A stretch of 64,000 nucleotides of DNA from assembly GCA_028704385.1 (NCBI GenBank), contig JAQVLA010000002.1, positions 236,443 through 300,442 on the forward strand, given 5' to 3'. How positions within the stretch are numbered: position 1 is the first letter of the stretch; each line of letters starts with the position of its first letter. Source of the stretch: Bacteroidales bacterium (GTDB lineage Bacteria; Bacteroidota; Bacteroidia; Bacteroidales; F082). The translations under genes and the position numbers were made by a program. The notes under the pieces were generated by a model. It was not told the origin of the DNA. It was given only the letters and a program-made list of their open reading frames with translations, and made no database searches. Positions 7,467-17,630 of this stretch are shown here, in pieces.

Positions 7467-9617
7467 ATGAGTCCACAAGGAATTACACAAACGATTCAAA
7501 TGGCTGATGGAACAGTCATTACGATCGAAACAGGGAAGCTTGCCAAACAGGCGCATGGAGCTGTTGTTGTCACAACCGGAAAAACCATGTTGCTGGCTAC
7601 CGTTGTTTCATCAAAAGAGGCCAGAGAAGATGCAGATTTTTTACCACTTTCTGTTGATTATAAAGAGAAATATGCTGCTACCGGGAAGTTTCCGGGAGGT
7701 TTTTTCAAGCGCGAAGGACGCCCTTCTGATTACGAAGTGCTGATTTCACGATTGGTTGACAGGGCTTTACGTCCACTTTTTCCGGATGATTACCATGCTG
7801 AAACCCAGGTTTTGATAAATCTGATTTCGGGCGAAAATGATGTGGCCCCCGATGCCTTTGCTGCATTGGCTGCTTCTGCTGCGCTATCCGTTTCTGATAT
7901 TCCTTTCCAAGGTCCAATTTCTGAAGTTCGAGTTGCTCGTATCAATGGAGAATTTGTTGTAAATCCTCCTTTTAGTACCCTGGCCGATGCCGATCTCGAT
8001 CTGATGGTTGCTGCAACCAAAGAGAACATCATGATGGTTGAGGGCGAATCAAAAGAGGTTTCAGAAACTGTTATGCTCGAAGCGCTTAAAGTGGCTCACG
8101 AGGCAATAAAAATACAATGCGAAGCTCAAATTGAACTGGCATCCAAAGTTGAGAATGCCCAACAGAAAAGGGAATATTCGCACGAGACTAACAACGAAGA
8201 ATTGCGTGAAGCCATTCAGGAGTTTGCATACAAACCCTGTTATGATATCGCCTTACAAGGCAATGCCAATAAGCATGAGCGATCCGATGCCTTCGCTTCT
8301 GTTCTGGAAGAGTTTATGACACGTTTTTCTGAAGAGGAGCAAGAAGAAAAGCTCTCACTTGCCAAACGTTATTTTCACGACGTAGAGAAAAAAGCCGTAA
8401 GAGACGCTATCCTGAACGAACGCAAACGTCTTGACGGCAGAGCGTTGGATCAAATTCGTCCGATCTGGTCAGAAGTTGATTATTTGCCTTCGGCACATGG
8501 TTCGGCTGTTTTCACACGGGGCGAAACCCAGGCTTTGGTAACGGTTACCTTAGGCACTAAAATGGATGAACAAACCATTGATGGCGCTGTGATTGAAGGC
8601 ACTTCCAACTTTATGTTGCATTACAATTTTCCAAGTTTTTCAACCGGAGAAGCAAGACCTTCTCGTGGTGTAAGTCGTCGTGAAGTGGGGCATGGTAATC
8701 TTGCCGAAAGAGCACTAAAGCCAATGATCCCCAATGGTGATGAAAATCCTTATACCATCCGGGTGGTTTCTGATATTCTCGAATCGAATGGTTCATCTTC
8801 CATGGCCAGTGTTTGTGGCGGAACTTTAGCCTTGATGGATGCAGGTGTAAAAATTAAAAAGCCTGTTGCCGGAATAGCTATGGGTTTGATCACCGAAACC
8901 GGAAATAAAAAATATGCCGTATTGTCTGATATTCTTGGTGATGAAGATCATTTAGGCGATATGGATTTTAAAGTTACCGGAACAGCTGATGGGATCACTG
9001 CCTGCCAGATGGACATCAAAGTTGACGGCCTTTCTTACGAGGTGCTCGAAGAAGCCCTTGAACAAGCCCGCAAAGGCCGGCTTCATATCCTGAACGAGAT
9101 GGCCAAAACGATCACTGAACCTCGTGCTGATTACAAGGAACATGTTCCACGTATTGAGAAAATGGTTGTTGATAAAGAGTTTATCGGTGCCATCATCGGA
9201 CCCGGCGGAAAGATCATCCAGGAGATGCAGCGCGAAACCAACACTACCATTGTGATTGAGGAAAAAGGTGAATATGGTGTGATCGACATCGTATCGTCCA
9301 ACAAAGATTCAATTGAAGCTGTGAAAGCTCGTATCAGGGCAATTGTTGCTGTTCCAGAGGTTGGTGAGGTTTATCTTGGCACTGTAAAAACAATCACGCC
9401 TTTTGGTGCTTTTGTTGAAATACTGCCCGGAAAAGATGGCCTTTTGCATATCTCTGAAATCGAGTGGCGGAGACTTGAAACGGTGGAAAGTGTATTAAAA
9501 GTAGGCGATAAGATTAATGTGAAACTTATTGGCGTTGATGCAAAAACAAATAAGATAAAGCTTTCCCGCAAAGTACTCATTCCACGTCCGGAAGGCGATA
9601 ACAAACGAAACAATTAA
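7467..9617 (+). CDS. pnp: Polyribonucleotide nucleotidyltransferase (PNPase)
   Basis: A 716-residue phosphorolytic 3'-5' exoribonuclease of RNA decay, normally a trimer. Two RNase PH-like domains lie at roughly residues 10-235 and 310-545, separated by a helical domain. The first contains [14 protein letters not shown] and the second the active-site [20 protein letters not shown] region and [22 protein letters not shown] domain follows with [10 protein letters not shown] near residue 578, then an S1 domain near residues 635-705 ([20 protein letters not shown]). Length and order are normal. It follows rpsO and precedes the primary sigma factor gene, a typical Bacteroidota housekeeping block. 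Confidence 0.97.
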   Translation: MSPQGITQTIQMADGTVITIETGKLAKQAHGAVVVTTGKTMLLATVVSSKEAREDADFLPLSVDYKEKYAATGKFPGGFFKREGRPSDYEVLISRLVDRALRPLFPDDYHAETQVLINLISGENDVAPDAFAALAASAALSVSDIPFQGPISEVRVARINGEFVVNPPFSTLADADLDLMVAATKENIMMVEGESKEVSETVMLEALKVAHEAIKIQCEAQIELASKVENAQQKREYSHETNNEELREAIQEFAYKPCYDIALQGNANKHERSDAFASVLEEFMTRFSEEEQEEKLSLAKRYFHDVEKKAVRDAILNERKRLDGRALDQIRPIWSEVDYLPSAHGSAVFTRGETQALVTVTLGTKMDEQTIDGAVIEGTSNFMLHYNFPSFSTGEARPSRGVSRREVGHGNLAERALKPMIPNGDENPYTIRVVSDILESNGSSSMASVCGGTLALMDAGVKIKKPVAGIAMGLITETGNKKYAVLSDILGDEDHLGDMDFKVTGTADGITACQMDIKVDGLSYEVLEEALEQARKGRLHILNEMAKTITEPRADYKEHVPRIEKMVVDKEFIGAIIGPGGKIIQEMQRETNTTIVIEEKGEYGVIDIVSSNKDSIEAVKARIRAIVAVPEVGEVYLGTVKTITPFGAFVEILPGKDGLLHISEIEWRRLETVESVLKVGDKINVKLIGVDAKTNKIKLSRKVLIPRPEGDNKRNN

Positions 9618-9654
9618 TCATATTTTGCGTACAAAGCTAAATAAAGCATAAAGC

Positions 9655-10518
9655 ATGAGGCAACTTAAGATTACTAAACAGGTAACGAACCGGGAAACTG
9701 CTTCACTTGACAAGTATCTTCAGGAGATCGGGAAGGTAGAACTTATCACTGCAGAAGAAGAAGTAACACTGGCACAACGCATCAAACAAGGCGATCGCGT
9801 TGCACTGGAGAAACTTACTAAAGCTAATCTTCGTTTTGTGGTTTCCGTTTCAAAACAATATCAAAATCAAGGACTTAGTCTTCCTGATTTGATCAATGAA
9901 GGGAATCTTGGTCTGATAAAAGCAGCGCAGCGATTTGATGAAACCCGTGGATTTAAATTTATCTCCTATGCGGTTTGGTGGATTCGTCAGTCCATTCTTC
10001 AGGCTCTGGCCGAACAATCGCGCATTGTGAGGCTGCCGCTCAACAAGATTGGTTCTATCAATAAGATAAATAAGGCTTATGCCCGTCTGGAGCAGGAATA
10101 CGAACGTGAACCTAATGCAGAAGAAATAGCAGATATTCTCGAGATCACTGAAAATGAGGTAAAAGAATCCATGAAAAATGCCGGAAGACATGTTTCGATG
10201 GATGCCCCACTCATTCAGGATGAGGAGAATAATATGTATGATGTACTAAGGAGTGATGAGGCTCCCACACCGGAAACTGAGTTACTCTATGAGTCGTTGC
10301 GCAAAGAGATAGATCGCGCCATATCAACACTAACGCAGCGCGAAGCTGATGTGATCCGGCTTTATTTTGGGCTGAACGGAAGTCATCCCATGACTCTCGA
10401 AGAAATTGGTGAGAAATTTGATCTTACTCGCGAACGTGTCCGTCAGATCAAAGAAAAAGCCATCCGCCGGCTCAAACACACCAGCAGAAGCAAAATTTTA
10501 AAGAGTTATCTTGGATAA
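9655..10518 (+). CDS. rpoD: Primary RNA polymerase sigma factor (RpoD/SigA type)
   Basis: A 287-residue sigma-70 protein matching the short group 1 sigma factors of Bacteroidota, which lack region 1.1. Region 1.2 is seen in [15 protein letters not shown], region 2 in [16 protein letters not shown] and [19 protein letters not shown], region 3 around residues 145-205, and region 4 in [16 protein letters not shown] with the helix-turn-helix [20 protein letters not shown]. It would direct transcription from the TTG-N20-TAnnTTTG promoters found throughout this window. It lies 37 bases after pnp and is closed by a compact terminator. Confidence 0.95.
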   Translation: MRQLKITKQVTNRETASLDKYLQEIGKVELITAEEEVTLAQRIKQGDRVALEKLTKANLRFVVSVSKQYQNQGLSLPDLINEGNLGLIKAAQRFDETRGFKFISYAVWWIRQSILQALAEQSRIVRLPLNKIGSINKINKAYARLEQEYEREPNAEEIADILEITENEVKESMKNAGRHVSMDAPLIQDEENNMYDVLRSDEAPTPETELLYESLRKEIDRAISTLTQREADVIRLYFGLNGSHPMTLEEIGEKFDLTRERVRQIKEKAIRRLKHTSRSKILKSYLG

Positions 10519-10526
10519 GTTATTAG

Positions 10527-10548
10527 AGCACCTTCGGGTGCTTTTTTT
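10527..10548 (+). terminator. Terminator after the sigma factor gene
   Basis: AGCACC (10527-10532) and GGTGCT (10537-10542) pair around a TTCG tetraloop, followed by a T run. Compact and strong for its size. The end of the T run is also the first base of the next -7 box. Confidence 0.85.
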
Positions 10549-10555
10549 ATTTTTG
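10548..10555 (+). promoter_or_regulatory. -7 box upstream of rpe
   Basis: TATTTTTG, exact consensus, 30 bases before the rpe ATG. It overlaps the T tract of the preceding terminator by one base. The -33 position would fall inside the terminator hairpin and shows no TTG. Confidence 0.5.
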
Positions 10556-10584
10556 CTGTCTGGTAAACCCTAAAACCAAAAATC

Positions 10585-11241
10585 ATGAAACCTTTGATTG
10601 CGCCTTCCCTTTTATCAGCTGATTTTTTGAACCTTGAAACGGAAATTGAAATGATTAACAATAGTGAGGCCGATTGGTTTCATCTTGATATCATGGATGG
10701 TGTTTTTGTACCAAATATTTCGTTTGGGTTGCCTGTTGTTGAGGCAGTTAAACGGAAAGCAAAAAAGCCACTGGATGTGCATTTGATGATCGTAGAACCA
10801 GATCGTTATATTGATGCATTCAGGAAAGCCGGAGCTGATATCCTTTCAGTTCAGTATGAAGCCTGCACCCATCTTCACAGGGTACTGCAAAGTATTCGTG
10901 ATGGTGGCATGAAATCAGGTGTAGTTTTGAACCCGCATACCCCGGTTCAGTTGTTGGCAAATGTGCTGGCCTATACCGATTTGGTTCTTATCATGTCAGT
11001 GAATCCGGGTTTCGGTGGCCAGCAATTTATCCCTGAAACCTACAATAAAATCGCAGAACTTAAATCGATGATCAAAGCAAGTGGCCAAAGTGTCCTGATT
11101 GAAGTGGATGGGGGTGTTAATACTGTCAACGCCAAACAACTAGTTGAAGCCGGTGCTGATATACTTGTTGCGGGAAATGCTGTTTTTAAAACTGAAAATC
11201 CTGCCCAAACGATTGCGAAGCTAAAAAATATTGCATTTTAG
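10585..11241 (+). CDS. rpe: Ribulose-phosphate 3-epimerase
   Basis: A 218-residue TIM-barrel metalloenzyme that interconverts ribulose 5-phosphate and xylulose 5-phosphate in the pentose phosphate pathway. Family landmarks are APSLLSADFLNLE at the start, FHLDIMDGVFVPNISFG with metal-ligand His and catalytic Asp, DVHLMI, SVNPGFGGQ in the phosphate-binding loop region, and EVDGGVN with the second catalytic Asp. The length is standard. It appears to be transcribed alone between its own -7 box and the next gene's promoter. Confidence 0.96.
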   Translation: MKPLIAPSLLSADFLNLETEIEMINNSEADWFHLDIMDGVFVPNISFGLPVVEAVKRKAKKPLDVHLMIVEPDRYIDAFRKAGADILSVQYEACTHLHRVLQSIRDGGMKSGVVLNPHTPVQLLANVLAYTDLVLIMSVNPGFGGQQFIPETYNKIAELKSMIKASGQSVLIEVDGGVNTVNAKQLVEAGADILVAGNAVFKTENPAQTIAKLKNIAF

Positions 11242-11261
11242 TAAATACTTGTTTAGCTTTG
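11231..11261 (+). promoter_or_regulatory. Promoter of the response regulator gene
   Basis: TTG at 11231-11233, 20 bases, then TAGCTTTG at 11254-11261, exact consensus. Transcription should start near 11268. That rules out the upstream ATG at 11259 and sets the start at 11289. Confidence 0.7.
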
Positions 11262-11288
11262 CATTTCACAAAACCAAATTCCACCCAA

Positions 11289-11771
11289 ATGACCTCCATA
11301 GCTTATGCCAGTTTGGTTTTTCCGAATTCGGGCATACTTCACTCTTCAGCTGAATTTGATGAGACTGAATTTGATTTTCGAAACATCAAGAATATCTATC
11401 TCGGAAAGAAGGTTCTGATTGTAGAAGATATTCCTTCGAATTTTCAGCTTTTACATGCATTTTTGGCACCAACCGGACTAACTGTTATTCATGAAGTTGA
11501 TGGCGAACACGCTTATGCAGCATTTAAAAGAAGTCCGGATTTCGACCTGATTTTGATGGATATCAGACTGCCTGACGTAAGTGGGTTGATGATAACCAAA
11601 ATGATTCGGGAATTATCGCCTGATATTCCCATTATTGCACAAACCGCCTACGCACTGGATGCTGACCGCTATCAATGCCTGGAAGCAGGTTGCAACGATT
11701 ATATTGCCAAGCCAATCCGGAGAAACCAATTGTTTAGGATTGTGCATAAATACCTTTCCTGGTCCTGCTAA
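11289..11771 (+). CDS. Stand-alone response regulator receiver protein
   Basis: A 160-residue protein with an N-terminal extension of about 38 residues and a single receiver domain (about 40-158). The acidic pair E46-D47, phosphoacceptor D91 (LILMDIRLP), switch T119 (AQTAYA) and K141 (IAKPI) are all present, so it should be phosphorylatable. There is no output domain, and no histidine kinase gene lies nearby. The receiver resembles those attached to hybrid histidine kinases, so it may act as a phosphate relay or sink, which is inference. I chose the ATG at 11289 because the predicted transcription start lies after the earlier ATG at 11259. Confidence 0.85.
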   Translation: MTSIAYASLVFPNSGILHSSAEFDETEFDFRNIKNIYLGKKVLIVEDIPSNFQLLHAFLAPTGLTVIHEVDGEHAYAAFKRSPDFDLILMDIRLPDVSGLMITKMIRELSPDIPIIAQTAYALDADRYQCLEAGCNDYIAKPIRRNQLFRIVHKYLSWSC

Positions 11772-11777
11772 AAGAGT

Positions 11778-11785
11778 TATTTTTG
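11778..11785 (+). promoter_or_regulatory. -7 box upstream of pepD
   Basis: TATTTTTG, exact consensus, ends 14 bases before the first possible ATG (11799) and 23 before the second (11808). No TTG was seen at the -33 position. Confidence 0.5.
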
Positions 11786-11807
11786 TGCTTCATCAAAAAT
11801 GTGTAAT

Positions 11808-13274
11808 ATGAATGAAGTACTCAATACGCTGGAGCCAACAATGATTTGGAAGTATTTTGCTGAAATACTTCAAATTCCCAGACCAAGCAAAAAAGAAGAA
11901 AAAATCCTGGCTTATCTGATTGATTTTGCAAAAAAACATCACTTGGAATACGAACAGGATACGGTTGGCAATGTGCTGATAAAAGCTCCGGCAAGCCCTG
12001 GATTTGAAAAACGTAAAACAGTTGTTTTGCAAAGTCATGTGGATATGGTATGCGAAAAAAACAGTGATACCGAACATGATTTTGAGAAAGATCCGATAAG
12101 TGTTCTTATTGAGGACGGTTGGGTGAAAGCCAAAGGTACCACGCTCGGAGCCGATGACGGAATTGGTGTAGCTGCACAGCTTGCCTTATTGGCTGATAAA
12201 TCAATATCACGTGGGGCCATCGAGTGTTTGTTCACTGTTGATGAAGAAACAGGTTTAACGGGTGCTTTTGGATTGGAACCAGACTTTCTGAAAGGAAAAA
12301 TACTACTTAACCTCGACTCGGAAGATGAAGGAGAGCTGTTTATTGGATGTGCCGGAGGAAAGGATACTGTGATTACTTTACCTTACAAACTGGAAAAAGC
12401 ACAACAAGGTCTTGAGTTTTATCGGATTGATGTTAAGGGACTGAAAGGAGGCCATTCAGGTGATGATATCCATAAAGGATTAGCTAATGCAAACAAACTA
12501 TTGACCCGTATCGTATGGAAAGCTGCACGTGACCTTAATGTAAGGATGGCTCATTTTGAGGGTGGAAACCTACGCAATGCAATTGCACGTGAGGCCTTTG
12601 CGATAGTAGCGGTCAAACATGAATCAGTGGATTCTTTTATGCAACTTATGGAAAAGAGCACAAGAGAAATGACTTATGAATATGCAGTGACCGAACCTAA
12701 ACTGGATATTTCAATAAAGCCTACACAACCAACTGAAAAGTTGCTGATGTTAAAAGAAGCTCAGAATAAGTTGTTAAATAGTTTGTATGCTTGTCCGCAT
12801 GGCGTAATTGCCTGGTCGCAGCGAATCCCGAATTTTGTCGAGACTTCAACCAATTTGGCTTCTGTACGGATGGAAAATGGCTTGGCAGTGATCACCACAA
12901 GTCAGCGAAGTTCTGTAGAGTCCTCTAAAGAGGATATTGCCCAAATGGTTGCTGCCTGTTTTGACCTAATCGGAGCAGAAGTTAAGCACAGCAATGGATA
13001 TCCGGGTTGGGCTCCCGATCCAAATTCTGAAATTCGTGCGATAACTGTTGAAGCATATCGGGATTTGTTTCATCAGGAACCAGATGTAAAAGCCATTCAT
13101 GCCGGATTGGAATGTGGCCTTATTGGCGACAAATACCCCGGAATGGATATGATTTCCTATGGGCCAACCATTAAAGGAGCACACTCACCTGATGAACGGA
13201 TACAGATCGAAACCGTTATTAAATTTTGGGATTTAACGCTTGAAATTTTAAAAAGGATACCTGATCAGGAATAA
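11808..13274 (+). CDS. pepD: Aminoacyl-histidine dipeptidase (PepD, M20 family)
   Basis: A cytosolic metallopeptidase that splits Xaa-His and related dipeptides. M20 landmarks are visible: VVLQSHVDMV with the first metal His and Asp, TLGADDGIGVA with the bridging Asp, FTVDEETGLTGA with the catalytic and metal Glu, and the dimerisation-domain segment GLKGGHSGDDIHKG. About 488 residues, as usual for PepD. Two starts are possible, ATG at 11799 and ATG at 11808; I prefer the second because MNEVLNTLEP lines up with the usual family start. It is followed by a bidirectional terminator shared with the glycogen operon. Confidence 0.93.
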   Translation: MNEVLNTLEPTMIWKYFAEILQIPRPSKKEEKILAYLIDFAKKHHLEYEQDTVGNVLIKAPASPGFEKRKTVVLQSHVDMVCEKNSDTEHDFEKDPISVLIEDGWVKAKGTTLGADDGIGVAAQLALLADKSISRGAIECLFTVDEETGLTGAFGLEPDFLKGKILLNLDSEDEGELFIGCAGGKDTVITLPYKLEKAQQGLEFYRIDVKGLKGGHSGDDIHKGLANANKLLTRIVWKAARDLNVRMAHFEGGNLRNAIAREAFAIVAVKHESVDSFMQLMEKSTREMTYEYAVTEPKLDISIKPTQPTEKLLMLKEAQNKLLNSLYACPHGVIAWSQRIPNFVETSTNLASVRMENGLAVITTSQRSSVESSKEDIAQMVAACFDLIGAEVKHSNGYPGWAPDPNSEIRAITVEAYRDLFHQEPDVKAIHAGLECGLIGDKYPGMDMISYGPTIKGAHSPDERIQIETVIKFWDLTLEILKRIPDQE

Positions 13275-13275
13275 A

Positions 13276-13313
13276 AATAAAGCCCCCGATTTTTCAGATT
13301 CGGGGGCTTTATT
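13276..13313. terminator. Bidirectional terminator between pepD and the glycogen operon
   Basis: AATAAAGCCCCCGA (13276-13289) pairs perfectly with TCGGGGGCTTTATT (13300-13313), giving a 14-bp stem with A/T flanks on both sides. The right edge touches the stop codon of the fusion gene on the minus strand, so it can end transcription from both directions. Confidence 0.88.
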
Positions 13314-16300
13314 TTAACCAATCCATTTCACCAGAGGCAGATCCTGGCGGTGTGGTAAAAGTCTGTTGGAAGGATAAATCCTGAAAGTGTAATCATACAC
13401 ACCAGCACGATAAACAGGCACATTAATTTTATAACTTGCCCAACCATCACCCGATTCAGTAAGATCCATCGATTCAACAAAAACGATTTCATCTATCTTG
13501 TCAAATAGCTTGCGGCCAAAAATAAGTTCTATTGCCACATCACCAGCATCCAGGCCAGGTGTGTCGAGCGTTATCTCGGCAATGAAATTTTCTCCAAAAT
13601 TTAAAGGTCGCACAGTAGGGTCAGGCACTTTAATGGATTTCACATCCAGCTGATCCCAGTGCTGTTTTATTTTTGTTTTCCAGTTGTCAATCTCAAAGGC
13701 AAGCTGATAGCGGTTTTCACGCATTTGCTTTGCTCTGTTGGCTAATTTATTGTAATAACAGTCATAATAGTCGTCCAACATACGCTTCATCGTGAAATGA
13801 GGAGCAATTTCGGCGATGTTATTTTTGATAAACTGAATCCACTTTTCGGGTAATCCTTTTTCATTCCGGTTGAAGTAAGCTGTTGTAATGTCATTTTCGA
13901 GCAGGCTGTATATCGTTTCGGCATCCAACTCATCCTGATATTGTTGATTTTGATACGTACGACCTTCCTGAATAGCCCATCCGGCATTAGGACGATATCC
14001 TTCGGCCCACCAGCCATCCAGCACCGAAAAGTTCAACACGCCATTCATCACGGCCTTTTCGCCACTGGTACCCGAAGCTTCCAATGGCCTTGTGGGTGTA
14101 TTCAACCACACATCAACACAATTGGTGAGCTTCTTGCCAAGATCCATGTCATAGTTTTCAATGAAAAGGACCTTGCCAATAAACTCTGGCATTCGAGCTA
14201 TTTCCATGATCCGTTTGATTAAATCCTGACCGGCCTTGTCGTTTGGATGTGCTTTTCCAGCAAAAAGGAAAAGTACTGGTTTTTTTGCATCATTTACGAT
14301 CTTTCCGAGTCGTTCGAGATTGGTAAATAGCAGATGCGCTCTTTTATAGGTTGCAAATCTTCGGGCAAAACCGATTATCAGCGCATCCTTATTCAGGTTG
14401 TCAAGTGTTTTTAAAATAAGTTTTGGGCTTTCCTGCCGGTCAGTCATTTCCTGCTTCACACGATTCTTCACAAAGTGGATCAGTTCTTCTTTCAGATGCG
14501 TTCTGATATCCCATATTGTCTCATCCGGAACTTCTTTGATCTTGCTCCAAAGTGCCACATTCGACTGATCGTGTGCGAATGCCTCATCGAAAGTTTGCTT
14601 GTAAAGCTTTTGCCAGGCCGAATCGGTCCAGGTGGGATAATGCACCCCATTAGTGACGTATCCGATATGGAGCTCATTGGCAAAATATCCAGGATAAAGT
14701 GGCTGGAACATCTCTCTGGAAACTCGTCCATGAATCTGACTAACTCCGTTTACTTCCTGACTAAGATTAGTGGCCAGCACACTCATCGAGAATTTTTCGT
14801 TTGGATCGTTGGGACGAAACTTACCCAGATTCATAAAGTCGTCCCAGCTGATATTGAGCCGGTTGGCATAATGTGGCATATAAGTGCGCAGCAGATGCTC
14901 CTCAAAGGCATCATGGCCAGCTGGTACGGGTGTATGTGTTGTAAATAAGCTTGATGAACGTATCAGTTCGCGGGCAACTTCAAAGCTGAGGCTATGTTGG
15001 GTGATATAATTTCTAAGTCTTTCGAGGCCAATAAAAGCCGAATGTCCTTCATTGCTATGAAATATTACAGGCTTAATATTCAGTTTTTTAAGTAATCTTA
15101 TCCCACCAACTCCCAGAATCATTTCCTGCTTAAAACGCATTTCGATATCACCTCCGTAAAGCTGGTGTGTAATACTACGATCCTCTGCCTGATTTTCTTC
15201 GATGTCAGTATCGAGGAGGTAAAGAGGTACACGTCCTACATTTACTTTCCAGGCTTTGGCAACTACATTTCTTCCCGGAAACGCAATGCTGATGGTAACC
15301 CAATTGCCTTTTTCATCGCGCACCGGCTCAAGGGGCAGATGAGTAAATTTTTGAGGAATATATTGGGCAAGCTGATCACCAAAAAGCGAAATATCCTGTG
15401 TGAAATATCCATAACGATACAGCAAACCAATGCCAAGCATACTGGCACCTGAATCGCTCGCCTCTTTCAGGTAGTCACCAGCTAAAATTCCCAGTCCTCC
15501 GGAATAAATTTTTAAACTTTTGTGCAATCCATATTCCATACTGAAATAGGCAATAAGGTCTTCATACCTCGGAGCCTGAGACATATAGGATTTGAAAGCC
15601 TCGTAAACTTTATTGAGTTTTTCGAGAAAAGCAGTATCCTTTTCGAGTGCCTCCATTTGTTTTTTTGAAAGCCCTTCCATCATTGGAATGGGATTTTGTT
15701 CTACCTCTTCCCATCGGTCCGGATCAATGGATTTGAAAAGTGAAATAGCTTCGTAATTCCATGACCACCAAAGGTTTTGAGCTAGGTCCTGAAGCTTTTT
15801 TAAGCCTTCTGTATAAACGGGTTGAAAGAGTATTTTTTTCCAGTTTGGTTGGTCCTGTTTACGGTAATCAAAGTTACGAAGGGTCTCGGTTTGGCGTTTC
15901 AACTCAAACAGATCAGCCCTTCCTTCCGCCTTCTCGATGGCCTGATGCCAGGCCATCTGGTAGTTTTTTATCAAATCAGGCCAAAGTGCTTTTGAGGCTT
16001 TTTGCAGGGATGCAGTCCCAAGATTCTCAAGTTTTTGCTTCGAAAGGGATGAGAAATCCAGAATAATTTTGGTAAGCTGAGTAACAACATCTTCATAATT
16101 ATCTTCTTCACGATGTATCACTTTGACGGCACCTTTACCTTCTTCAGACTGTTCGGCCCATTTTCCAAAGCCTGCCAGATCGGTGGTAACGGTTGGAATG
16201 GCAAAGGCAATGCTTTCGAGGGGTGTATAGCCCCAGGGTTCATAATAGGATGGAAATACCGAAAGGTCGAAAGCAGTGAGGAAATCGTAGTAAGAGATAT

Positions 16301-17543
16301 CAAAAATCCCATCGTTGCCGTTCAGGTAAGAAGGAACAAAGATCAGCTTCACCTTATCGGATGGCTGGTTGTTTAGGCCTTTTTCCTTCATTCTTCTGAT
16401 CACCATATCTCCATTAACATCAAAAAGGTGATGGGTGGCAGGAACTTCAGTTGGATGTTTTGCTATTTCGGGTTCCGAAAGTCGGCTTTTTAATTCTTTG
16501 GATGGCCCACTGATATTGGCCGGAACAGCAATTATCGCAAGAATGGTTTTCTTCAGGCTCTTGTCATTGTTGAGATTTGCCAGGGCATCGATAAACACAT
16601 CAATGCCTTTATTTTTAAACTCATAACGGCCACTGTTGATTACGAGCAAACTGGCATCCGACAGGGTTTGTCCTGTCATGGCATTTGCAATTTGAATGAT
16701 TTTATTTCTGGCAAGTTGTCGTTTTTCTTTCAGTAGTTCACGATCGGCCATAAAATCTTTGTCGAAGCCATTGATGGTTATTACGTCAGGTTTACGTCCC
16801 AAAAACTGCTCACATTCGGTTGCTGTAGTCTCGCTCACGGTAGTGAAAGTGTCGGCTTCGCGTGTAGCTGTCTGTTCGAGCGATTGCTGTGAAATGATAT
16901 TCAGGCGACTGGCCATTACAGTGGGATTGTATTGTTTCAAATCCCTGTATAAGGGCAATCCGTTTCCTGAAATGGCGCGGCCCATATAGGTTGCATGAGT
17001 GGTGAAAACAGTTGCAATCTGCGGGCAATTATCTTTTACATAAAGCACACCGGTACCAGTCATCCATTCGTGAAACTGAGCAACAACGCCTTCGGTAGTA
17101 AGCAGGTAGGTATCGTAAAAGCTTTCAATCACTTGTCCTGCAGCGTATCCAAACATAGCAGGTTCGATATAATCCCAGGGACCGTGAATGGAGTCAAGCT
17201 TAAACTTTTCCCAGAGTTTTGCAAAAATCACGTCTTTTTGAACAAACATGGGCGTAAAATCAATTAGAATTGCGATTGGACGACTTTTGATTGCCCATCG
17301 TCCAATTCTGACTTTCAGGCCTTTGGCAGCTAATTTCTCTTTCCAGATTGCAAACAGACTTTGATCTTCGATAAAATATGGATTCTCAGTTGTTTTCTTC
17401 CAAACGTCAGGGCCAATGGTGATATAGTGATCTCCGAATTGTTTGGTCATCTGATTAGCTTTGGTGGATAATACTGTGTAAATTCCGCCAAGCATATTGC
17501 AGACTTCCCAGCTTGTTTCGAAAATATAAGATGGTTTCTTCAT
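13314..17543 (-). CDS. Glycogen synthase-glycogen phosphorylase fusion protein
   Basis: A single 1409-residue chain joins opposite activities. Residues about 1-555 form a eukaryote-like GT3 glycogen synthase (FETSWEVCNMLGGIYTVLS at the N terminus; catalytic E435PWGYTPLE443). After a linker, residues about 580-690 resemble the DUF3417 region found before phosphorylases (LAQNLWWSWNYEAI), and about 690-1409 form an alpha-glucan phosphorylase (AYFSMEYGLHKSLKIYSGGLG; GTSGEK with the PLP lysine near K1163). The synthase half would extend alpha-1,4-glucan, probably from UDP-glucose; the other would release glucose 1-phosphate. No stop or frame break separates them. It is the last gene of the glycogen operon, 87 bases after the GH57 stop. 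Related bacteria often keep the two as separate genes, and similar fusions may already be known. Confidence 0.88.
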   Translation of the reverse strand: MKKPSYIFETSWEVCNMLGGIYTVLSTKANQMTKQFGDHYITIGPDVWKKTTENPYFIEDQSLFAIWKEKLAAKGLKVRIGRWAIKSRPIAILIDFTPMFVQKDVIFAKLWEKFKLDSIHGPWDYIEPAMFGYAAGQVIESFYDTYLLTTEGVVAQFHEWMTGTGVLYVKDNCPQIATVFTTHATYMGRAISGNGLPLYRDLKQYNPTVMASRLNIISQQSLEQTATREADTFTTVSETTATECEQFLGRKPDVITINGFDKDFMADRELLKEKRQLARNKIIQIANAMTGQTLSDASLLVINSGRYEFKNKGIDVFIDALANLNNDKSLKKTILAIIAVPANISGPSKELKSRLSEPEIAKHPTEVPATHHLFDVNGDMVIRRMKEKGLNNQPSDKVKLIFVPSYLNGNDGIFDISYYDFLTAFDLSVFPSYYEPWGYTPLESIAFAIPTVTTDLAGFGKWAEQSEEGKGAVKVIHREEDNYEDVVTQLTKIILDFSSLSKQKLENLGTASLQKASKALWPDLIKNYQMAWHQAIEKAEGRADLFELKRQTETLRNFDYRKQDQPNWKKILFQPVYTEGLKKLQDLAQNLWWSWNYEAISLFKSIDPDRWEEVEQNPIPMMEGLSKKQMEALEKDTAFLEKLNKVYEAFKSYMSQAPRYEDLIAYFSMEYGLHKSLKIYSGGLGILAGDYLKEASDSGASMLGIGLLYRYGYFTQDISLFGDQLAQYIPQKFTHLPLEPVRDEKGNWVTISIAFPGRNVVAKAWKVNVGRVPLYLLDTDIEENQAEDRSITHQLYGGDIEMRFKQEMILGVGGIRLLKKLNIKPVIFHSNEGHSAFIGLERLRNYITQHSLSFEVARELIRSSSLFTTHTPVPAGHDAFEEHLLRTYMPHYANRLNISWDDFMNLGKFRPNDPNEKFSMSVLATNLSQEVNGVSQIHGRVSREMFQPLYPGYFANELHIGYVTNGVHYPTWTDSAWQKLYKQTFDEAFAHDQSNVALWSKIKEVPDETIWDIRTHLKEELIHFVKNRVKQEMTDRQESPKLILKTLDNLNKDALIIGFARRFATYKRAHLLFTNLERLGKIVNDAKKPVLFLFAGKAHPNDKAGQDLIKRIMEIARMPEFIGKVLFIENYDMDLGKKLTNCVDVWLNTPTRPLEASGTSGEKAVMNGVLNFSVLDGWWAEGYRPNAGWAIQEGRTYQNQQYQDELDAETIYSLLENDITTAYFNRNEKGLPEKWIQFIKNNIAEIAPHFTMKRMLDDYYDCYYNKLANRAKQMRENRYQLAFEIDNWKTKIKQHWDQLDVKSIKVPDPTVRPLNFGENFIAEITLDTPGLDAGDVAIELIFGRKLFDKIDEIVFVESMDLTESGDGWASYKINVPVYRAGVYDYTFRIYPSNRLLPHRQDLPLVKWIG

Positions 17544-17630
17544 GTTAAGACAATTTAATTTAAGTCCGGAAATAGTATGTTTCCCGGGGATTTGTGTATT
17601 TAATTATTATAAGTAAAATTTTATAGCCAA

